DNA of 12,699 nucleotides from Flavobacteriaceae bacterium (GTDB lineage Bacteria; Bacteroidota; Bacteroidia; Flavobacteriales; Flavobacteriaceae), in the NCBI GenBank assembly GCA_013001365.1, contig JABDMQ010000074.1, forward strand, positions 1 through 12,699. The letters run 5' to 3'. Of the stretch, positions 7,924-12,699 are shown piece by piece. Positions within the stretch are counted from its first letter, which is position 1; every line of letters starts with the position of its first letter. Both the position numbers and the translations under genes were made by a program. The notes under the pieces are model-generated. The model was given only the letters and a program-made list of their open reading frames with translations, did not search any database and was not told the origin of the DNA.

Positions 7924-9054
7924 AATCATTGATTCATAGAATGCCAAGTTCTGTTCAGTTATGACTTCTGTAGAGAAATTTTCGATAACCCTCTTCCGTC
8001 CTTCTTTTCCTAAGTTTTCACATAAAGCCGCATCATTGAGAATTTTTATGATTCTCTCAGCATATTCCTTGTGATTTTTTGGGTCCACAGTAAATCCAGT
8101 CTTACCATCGACCATAAGTTCATTTGCCCAACCTACATTTGATGAGACCAATGCTTTCTCCATGGATAGGGTCTCGAGCCACGTCATTGGAAAAGCCTCT
8201 GCATAACTTGGCAATATAATTACATTAGCTTCAGAAATGTATTTTTTTACCTGCTCGTATGGAACAGCTTTTAGATAATTTACTCGATTTTTTGCCTTAT
8301 CCGATAAATTTTCCATCAACAATTCCAATGTAGAACGGTGCTCAAAGATATCTATATTATCATTCCCAATCAATAATAGGCTTGCCTCATCAAACTTACT
8401 CACGACCTCATTGAAAATAGGAGCAATTTCCAATACGCCTTTCTTTCTTACAAGGGTCCCGAAATATAATATCTGGCCTTTTGTGATTGTAGCTTCAATC
8501 GGTGAAAACTCTGAAACATTTATGCAGTTATGTATTGTCTTAATATTCCTTTTTAGTCCAAAAACTTCATTGGTCATTTTTCCCGTAAATGTGCTAACTG
8601 AAATGATTCTGTCCGCGCCTTTTAATGAATGTTTTTCAAAAAATCGATTTTTCCATTTCTGTTTTCTCCCATCTAATCGGCAAAAATATCCATCACTGCC
8701 ATTAAGCCTTATGATCAATGGGACAGTGAATTTCATGAAGGCTGTTATTCCTGTCCAATCAGGAGCTTCCAGAATATTTATATTCTTCTCTTCGACTTGG
8801 GCATTAATGTATTGATTGACTTGTTTCCGGGTAAAATACCATTGAGCAAACGGGCGTTTCCTTGTTTTTATACTATGAACCTCAACAAATCCATCCATCA
8901 TTATCACATCTTGAGCTTGATTGATAACAAAAACCGATGTTTTTACCCCATTTTGAGCTAAACTGGTTGCAAGGTTTTTTATGCTGGTTCCTAATCCCCC
9001 AGACTTGGAAAGAGCTTCTAACGGGTATTCTGGCGTAATGAAACCTATATGCAT
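7921..9054 (-). CDS. GT4 family glycosyltransferase
   Basis: A 377-residue GT-B enzyme. The N-terminal domain MHIGFITPEYP...SKSGGLGTSIKNLA carries the Gly19-Gly20-Leu-Gly22 loop seen in GT4 and glycogen-synthase-like enzymes, then ILEAPDWTG at 94-102 and LIIRLNGSDGYFC at 113-125. The linker IISVSTFTGKM lies at 150-160. The donor domain begins at ILYFGTLVRKKGV (195-207) and contains the E-x7-E motif in AEAFPMTWLE (Glu286 and Glu294), with GKTGFTV at 317-323. It follows neuC by 15 bases, so it is the first transferase translated after the sialic-acid cassette; this placement hints at, but does not prove, action near the sialic acid in the glycan. GT4 enzymes usually use UDP-, GDP- or ADP-sugars, not CMP-sugars. 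Confidence 0.93.
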   Translation of the reverse strand: MHIGFITPEYPLEALSKSGGLGTSIKNLATSLAQNGVKTSVFVINQAQDVIMMDGFVEVHSIKTRKRPFAQWYFTRKQVNQYINAQVEEKNINILEAPDWTGITAFMKFTVPLIIRLNGSDGYFCRLDGRKQKWKNRFFEKHSLKGADRIISVSTFTGKMTNEVFGLKRNIKTIHNCINVSEFSPIEATITKGQILYFGTLVRKKGVLEIAPIFNEVVSKFDEASLLLIGNDNIDIFEHRSTLELLMENLSDKAKNRVNYLKAVPYEQVKKYISEANVIILPSYAEAFPMTWLETLSMEKALVSSNVGWANELMVDGKTGFTVDPKNHKEYAERIIKILNDAALCENLGKEGRKRVIENFSTEVITEQNLAFYESMI

Positions 9055-9069
9055 AACTATATCAAGACT

Positions 9070-10191
9070 TTAAAGGTCCAAGAATTGCTTTTGATTGGAT
9101 AATTGCCAAATTTCCTCATTATTAAGTGTCTCTAAAAACATCTTTGCACTATTGCCAGTACCAAAATCTATTTCTTCAATTGCAGGTTTCGCATCGATGG
9201 CCCTTGCAATACCATCTTTTATGCCTTCCACGGAGTAATCCGTATTTATCACAGATTCATGTGAGGCCCTATTCTGTTGTCTAGTACCAATATTTACTGC
9301 AGGAACGCCGTAGTAAGGTGTTTCTCGAATTCCAGCACTAGAATTACCAATCATGAATTTGCTATGTTTCAATAATGACAAGAAATACTCGAATCTTGCG
9401 GATGGAAAAATCCTGAATCTTGGGTTGTCCCTTAACCTTTCATAGGCGTTGAAAATCAATTCTGAGCCCAAATCATTATTTGGATAGATTACAACATAGT
9501 TGTTGGTATCATCAAGTAAAGCATCAACAAAATTATTGGCATTTAATGACATGTGTGCATATTCTGTGGTTACAGGATGAAACATTGCTATAGCGTAGTC
9601 CTTGAAAACAATATCATAGTATTCTTTTGCAATATCAATTGTTGGCAGAGTATCTGAGAACATGATATCAATATCCGGAGATCCAATAATGAATATGGAT
9701 TCTTCCAATTCTCCCATTTGAATCAAACGTTTCTTCGCAAGATCGTTTGATACATAATGAATATGGCTCATTTTACTCGTTGAATGGCGGATAAGCTCAT
9801 CAATGGTCCCTGAAATCTCTCCTCCTTCAATATGGGCAACCAAAATGTTGTTTAGAGAGCCTACCAAGGCACCTGCTAATGCCTCTACTCTATCACCATG
9901 CACTACGATCAGGTCCGGTTTAACCCTTTTTACATAAGACGAAAACCCTTCAACTGTCTTAGCAAGAGTAAGGTCCATCGATGCCTCAGAAGTACTATTG
10001 ATGAATTGATATATGTTCTTGAAGCCACATTTTTCAATTTCGATGACCGTATTTCCGTATTTCTCGATCATGTGCATTCCTGTTGCAAAAATGTGTGCTT
10101 CATGGTCAGGATTATCCTGGAGAATTTGCAACAGGGACTTTATCTTTCCAAAATCAGCTCTTGTACCAGTAAGGAATACTATTTTTCTCAT
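9070..10191 (-). CDS. neuC: Hydrolysing UDP-N-acetylglucosamine 2-epimerase (sialic acid pathway)
   Basis: A 373-residue cytoplasmic GT-B-fold enzyme predicted to turn UDP-GlcNAc into ManNAc plus UDP, the first committed step of bacterial Neu5Ac synthesis. The N terminus reads KIVFLTGTRADFGKI (3-17), the family signature. IVVHGDRVEALAG at 95-107 contains Asp100, HIEGGEISGTIDE at 120-132 contains Glu122 and Glu125, and IRHSTSKMSHIH lies at 134-145. MFHPVTTE at 203-210 and YPNND at 236-240 form the domain interface. GNSSAGIRETPYYGVP at 282-297 and GTRQQNR at 302-308 bind UDP. From memory, MFHPVTTE, GNSSAGIRE and the C-terminal QKQFLDL pattern resemble Neisseria meningitidis SiaA. A GDP- or UDP-diacetylbacillosamine 2-epimerase (LegG) is the main alternative, but the NeuB partner argues for Neu5Ac. 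The ATG directly follows the neuB stop with no gap. Confidence 0.93.
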   Translation of the reverse strand: MRKIVFLTGTRADFGKIKSLLQILQDNPDHEAHIFATGMHMIEKYGNTVIEIEKCGFKNIYQFINSTSEASMDLTLAKTVEGFSSYVKRVKPDLIVVHGDRVEALAGALVGSLNNILVAHIEGGEISGTIDELIRHSTSKMSHIHYVSNDLAKKRLIQMGELEESIFIIGSPDIDIMFSDTLPTIDIAKEYYDIVFKDYAIAMFHPVTTEYAHMSLNANNFVDALLDDTNNYVVIYPNNDLGSELIFNAYERLRDNPRFRIFPSARFEYFLSLLKHSKFMIGNSSAGIRETPYYGVPAVNIGTRQQNRASHESVINTDYSVEGIKDGIARAIDAKPAIEEIDFGTGNSAKMFLETLNNEEIWQLSNQKQFLDL

Positions 10192-11235
10192 CTATTCAAT
10201 ATCATTCCAAGTTAGCTGTTGATCGTTCTTTACATCATGCTTTGCACTACGCCCAATTATTGAATCGAATTCCTCAGCCAAGATTTCTCCTGTGCCAGGG
10301 CGTTTAACCCAAATATTATCCTTTGTGAATACATCTCCTTTTTTAATATCTGAAATTGAGCAAACTGTTGCAAAAGCAAAATCGATGGTAACCTTCTCCT
10401 CATCTGCAGGTTCTTTTATTCCTCCACGCATCTGCCATATAAGTTCACTGCCCAAGATAAGTTCCTTACATTCATTTTCATCCATCGAACATACGATATC
10501 CGGTCCTGTGCGTTCTTTATGGTCCGTGAAATGCCTTTCTAAAATAGATGCACCCAAAGCAACGGCACCTAAGCATGCATGGTTAGAGGTTGTATGGTCA
10601 GATAACCCAAACACTTTATTAGGAAAAGCTTCATGCAACTCCGTCATTGCACCATATCGCACTAAATTGGCAGGTGTCGGATATAAATTAGTAGTATGCA
10701 ATAAAGAAACATCCACATTGTATTTTTCGAAAATGGCAACTGCTTTACTAACACTTTCTATGGTATTCATGCCTGTACTTAAAATTACAGGTTTTCCGAA
10801 TCGTGCTATATGCTCTAATAATGGATAATTGTTACACTCGCCAGAACCAATCTTATATCCTGCCACATTCATTCTTTCCAATCTTTCTGCAGCAGCTCTT
10901 GAAAATGGAGTGGATATAAAAATCATCCCTTTGGATTCGACATAATCTTTTAGGGCCGTTTCATCATCCTCATCTAGGGCGCAACGTTTCATGATCTCGT
11001 ATATTGAAACCTCTGCATTACCAGGAGTAACTTTTTTCGCTGCACCGCTCATTTCATCATCGACTATATGTGTTTGATGCTTCACAACTTCGGCTCCAGC
11101 TCTATATGCCGCATCTACCATTTGCTTTGCGACTTGAAGTGAGCCTTCATGATTGATTCCTATTTCAGCAATGACCAATGGTGGAAAATCTAACCCAATC
11201 TTTCTTCCAGCTATTTCAATATGCGGATTACTCAT
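10192..11235 (-). CDS. neuB: N-acetylneuraminate synthase
   Basis: A 347-residue enzyme that condenses phosphoenolpyruvate with ManNAc to give Neu5Ac. The TIM-barrel domain spans about 18-270: AEIGINHEGS with Glu24 (23-32), VKHQTHIVDDEMS at 51-63 with Lys52 and Gln54, ISTPFS at 107-112, YKIGSGECNN at 127-136 with Lys128, Ser131 and Glu133, ILSTGM at 151-156, LSDHT at 211-215 with His214, and LERHFTD at 232-238 with His235. The two His are the expected metal ligands. A C-terminal antifreeze-like SAF domain (about 285-347) has VKRPGTGE with Arg312, the residue that in the Neisseria enzyme reaches into the neighbouring subunit and reads the N-acetyl group of ManNAc. I recall the KHQTHIV.DEMS and GSGECNN stretches from the Neisseria/Campylobacter Neu5Ac-type NeuB, rather than legionaminic (LegI) or pseudaminic (PseI) synthases. 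It overlaps neuA as ATGA. Confidence 0.95.
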   Translation of the reverse strand: MSNPHIEIAGRKIGLDFPPLVIAEIGINHEGSLQVAKQMVDAAYRAGAEVVKHQTHIVDDEMSGAAKKVTPGNAEVSIYEIMKRCALDEDDETALKDYVESKGMIFISTPFSRAAAERLERMNVAGYKIGSGECNNYPLLEHIARFGKPVILSTGMNTIESVSKAVAIFEKYNVDVSLLHTTNLYPTPANLVRYGAMTELHEAFPNKVFGLSDHTTSNHACLGAVALGASILERHFTDHKERTGPDIVCSMDENECKELILGSELIWQMRGGIKEPADEEKVTIDFAFATVCSISDIKKGDVFTKDNIWVKRPGTGEILAEEFDSIIGRSAKHDVKNDQQLTWNDIE

Positions 11236-11924
11236 GAGGTCGATTCTTCATTTGATGATTTACTGTTTGCTAAGAATGAAGCCCAGTCCAAGTCCTCTTT
11301 AGTATCGATATCAACATGAGCAAAAGGATGGTTCACTATATAAGGGAAATTGTTCACTCCCATGATCTGGCCTTTTTCTATTAAGGATGTCTTAGTTATG
11401 TAAAGGAGACCGTTTTCAAAATACAATGGCTCTAGGTCTTGACTTCTTTGACCGATTTCGTAATTATAGGGAACAAACTCATCGTTAACTATCTTTCCGA
11501 ATTTCTGAAAATTCCTTGTAACAGTCATCAAGCTGGAATACCCTCCATCAATATAAGTCCTATATGCTTTGCTTAGGAGGTCCTTAGGTCTTAATGGATT
11601 TGTGACTTGTAATAAAATAACATTATCAAAGTCGTCATCAAGTTCCGTGATAACATGCTTCAGGACATCGACTGTGGGCACATTGTCTCCAGATAATTCC
11701 TCTGGTCTTTTCTGGACCTCAATTCCGTTTTTCAATGATATGTCCTTGATTTCCTCATCATCTGTAGAAACAATCACCCTTTCAGCAATATTCAAGTTTG
11801 CTTTTGCATAATCTAATGTATACTCTATCAATGGTTTCTCATTTAGAAGAATAAGGTTTTTTTTAGGCAATCTTTTTGAGCCACCCCTTGCTGGTATGAT
11901 TATTATGTTTTTTTGCTGTTTCAA
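11232..11924 (-). CDS. neuA: CMP-N-acylneuraminate cytidylyltransferase
   Basis: A 230-residue cytoplasmic nucleotidyltransferase that activates sialic acid (or a related nonulosonate) with CTP to the CMP-sugar donor. The nucleotide-binding loop IPARGGSKRLPKKN is at 10-23 and VSTDDEEI at 52-59. KRPEELSGDN at 72-81 resembles the RPxELxxD element, followed by LLQVTNPLR at 104-112, ENGLLYITK in the sugar-binding lid and HVDIDTKEDL at 203-212, where Asp205 and Asp207 should hold magnesium. The LQVTNPLR segment departs from the usual LQPTSPLR. The length matches single-domain members; there is no fused esterase domain. The start is TTG at 11924, immediately after the upstream TAA, because no ATG precedes the P-loop. 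Short A runs (seven at 11908-11914, eight at 11857-11864, coding strand) lie at codons 4-6 and 20-23. Confidence 0.92.
   Translation of the reverse strand: MKQQKNIIIIPARGGSKRLPKKNLILLNEKPLIEYTLDYAKANLNIAERVIVSTDDEEIKDISLKNGIEVQKRPEELSGDNVPTVDVLKHVITELDDDFDNVILLQVTNPLRPKDLLSKAYRTYIDGGYSSLMTVTRNFQKFGKIVNDEFVPYNYEIGQRSQDLEPLYFENGLLYITKTSLIEKGQIMGVNNFPYIVNHPFAHVDIDTKEDLDWASFLANSKSSNEESTS
11857..11864 (-). repeat. Eight-base A homopolymer in the neuA nucleotide-binding loop
   Basis: On the coding strand the run is CCT AAA AAA AAC, encoding PKKN at the end of the GGSKRLPKKN loop. A second run of seven A lies 43 bases closer to the start (11908-11914). Slippage at either would stop CMP-sialic acid formation early in the protein. 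Whether they vary is unknown; runs of this length are common in AT-rich DNA. Confidence 0.9.
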
Positions 11925-11927
11925 TTA
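11922..11927 (-). other. Back-to-back stop and TTG start (TAATTG) at the neuA junction
   Basis: The upstream GT4 gene ends in TAA and neuA begins with the very next codon, TTG. The in-frame TAA excludes any earlier start, and no ATG appears before the essential nucleotide-binding loop. No Shine-Dalgarno sequence is evident, so re-initiation after termination is the likely way in. Confidence 0.7.
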
Positions 11928-12699
11928 AGCCAAGCTAGTTTTAGCACTCTCAATTCTTGAGTTCATGCTTTTACACCATTCTTTTATATCGTATTTTCCT
12001 TCTGGTATTTCAAGATTATAGGAGTCAATTCTATTCAATGCCTTTTCTATGTTATCCAACCAATCCTCAATAAAATTTGGCCTTTCAACCAGTTGACCAT
12101 ATTTACCCTTTTCAAGAACTTCAGGGATTCCTCCATTATTTGATGCAATACATAAATTCCCGCAGAACAAAGCTTCAATCAGGCTTAATCCAAAGCCTTC
12201 TTTTGTTAGAGAAGGAAATAGATAAATAGAAGATGCCTGATAATACTTATGTATCTCTTCATGTGGTACTTTACCAATGAACTCAACACCTTCGATGTCC
12301 ATGTTCCTATTAGCCCCAATAACCCAAAGCAAAATTTTCTTGTTTTTATCGTAGAGCCGTCTCCAAACGTCCAAGGTCAAATCCAGGCCCTTTTTTGGCC
12401 TATCTTGCGAACACCAAAGGAATACCGTTTTATCTTGAACGTTAAATTCTGCTTTTAGCTTATCCTTTTCATTGTCTGGCAAAAGCCTGAATTTCTTTCT
12501 GTCAACCCCATTATGCAATACTGAGAACCTGCATGGCAAAGAGGTATAAAAATCCTTATGCTGTCTATATGACTCATGAGTCAGCACTACCATTTCATCA
12601 ATGTTCTTGAAAAATGGCCGTCCTTTCAAATTGTTGTAATACGGAGGATAGCCATGATAAAAAAACTGGATGTAGAATCTTGATCTATCATACTTACTC
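11925..12699 (-). CDS. GT4 family glycosyltransferase, C-terminal part (5' end outside window)
   Basis: The frame is open from the right edge of the window for 257 codons to TAA at 11925-11927, so the N terminus is missing. A TTG at 12629 that could be read as a start is internal: the frame continues upstream without a stop as SRFYIQFFYHGYPPYYNN followed by LKGRPFF. The visible part holds the end of the N-terminal Rossmann domain (EMVVLTHESY), the linker SVLHNGVD, and the donor domain starting at VFLWCSQDRPKKGLDL. The E-x7-E motif is in KEGFGLSLIE, then ASNNGGIPEVLEKGKYGQLVE. This is a typical retaining GT4 transferase expected to extend the lipid-linked glycan. It is joined to neuA with no gap (TAATTG), so both should be on the same transcript. 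Confidence 0.92.
   Translation of the reverse strand, partial: SKYDRSRFYIQFFYHGYPPYYNNLKGRPFFKNIDEMVVLTHESYRQHKDFYTSLPCRFSVLHNGVDRKKFRLLPDNEKDKLKAEFNVQDKTVFLWCSQDRPKKGLDLTLDVWRRLYDKNKKILLWVIGANRNMDIEGVEFIGKVPHEEIHKYYQASSIYLFPSLTKEGFGLSLIEALFCGNLCIASNNGGIPEVLEKGKYGQLVERPNFIEDWLDNIEKALNRIDSYNLEIPEGKYDIKEWCKSMNSRIESAKTSLA

Noticed and set aside
8411..8815. 134-codon open frame on the plus strand opposite the GT4 gene at 7921-9054
   Set aside because: It is antisense to a well-supported glycosyltransferase and has a low-complexity, Phe/Ser-rich product typical of a shadow frame.
9898..10222. Two overlapping plus-strand open frames opposite the start of neuC
   Set aside because: Both are antisense to conserved neuC motifs and look like by-products of its codon use.
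10292..10828. 178-codon open frame on the plus strand opposite neuB
   Set aside because: It lies wholly antisense to a strongly conserved neuB; its product shows no recognisable domain and no separate expression signal is seen.
12627..12629. TTG as the start of the rightmost GT4 gene
   Set aside because: The frame is open further upstream to the window edge and codes for plausible GT-B sequence, so the TTG is an internal Leu codon.
1..12699. CRISPR array, tRNA/rRNA genes, insertion sequences or attachment repeats
   Set aside because: None seen: the window is almost fully covered by co-directional genes without repeats, transposase motifs or tRNA-like cloverleaf sequence.

Overview
The window is an AT-rich stretch in which every supportable gene lies on the minus strand. 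The genes are so tightly packed that only about 47 bases fall outside coding sequence (1759-1787, 7918-7920, 9055-9069). It is an internal piece of a surface polysaccharide operon (capsule, O-antigen or exopolysaccharide) read from right to left. Both ends cut through glycosyltransferase genes, so the operon continues beyond the window on both sides. The AT-rich composition, the lack of Shine-Dalgarno sequences and the style of the glycosyltransferases suggest a Bacteroidota member, probably of the Flavobacteriia/Cytophagia type. No marker gene here fixes the genus.

In order of transcription: a 5'-truncated GT4 glycosyltransferase (11925-12699). Next comes a complete sialic-acid cassette: neuA (CMP-acylneuraminate synthetase, 11232-11924), neuB (N-acetylneuraminate synthase, 10192-11235) and neuC (hydrolysing UDP-GlcNAc 2-epimerase, 9070-10191). 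Then a GT4 transferase (7921-9054), a 467-residue GT-B-like protein of unassigned family (6514-7917), a two-domain GT2 protein (4952-6517), a GT2 transferase (3967-4962), two GT4 transferases (2852-3970 and 1788-2855), a multi-spanning Wzy/O-antigen-ligase-like protein (394-1758) and the start of another GT4 transferase (1-440).

Read as a pathway, NeuC would make ManNAc from UDP-GlcNAc, NeuB would condense it with phosphoenolpyruvate to Neu5Ac, and NeuA would activate it as CMP-Neu5Ac. Up to eight transferases would build an oligosaccharide unit on a lipid carrier, and the Wzy-like protein would polymerise or ligate it in the periplasm. No flippase, ABC exporter, initiating phosphoglycosyltransferase or chain-length regulator is present in this part.

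The most interesting open question is which protein transfers the sialic acid: none of the proteins resembles a known sialyltransferase family. The 467-residue protein and the two-domain GT2 protein are the least well explained candidates. Several starts were reassigned: wzy-like to 1758, the two-domain GT2 to 6517 and the GT2 to 4962. neuA and the 467-residue gene appear to start at TTG directly after the upstream stop. The rightmost gene has no start in the window.
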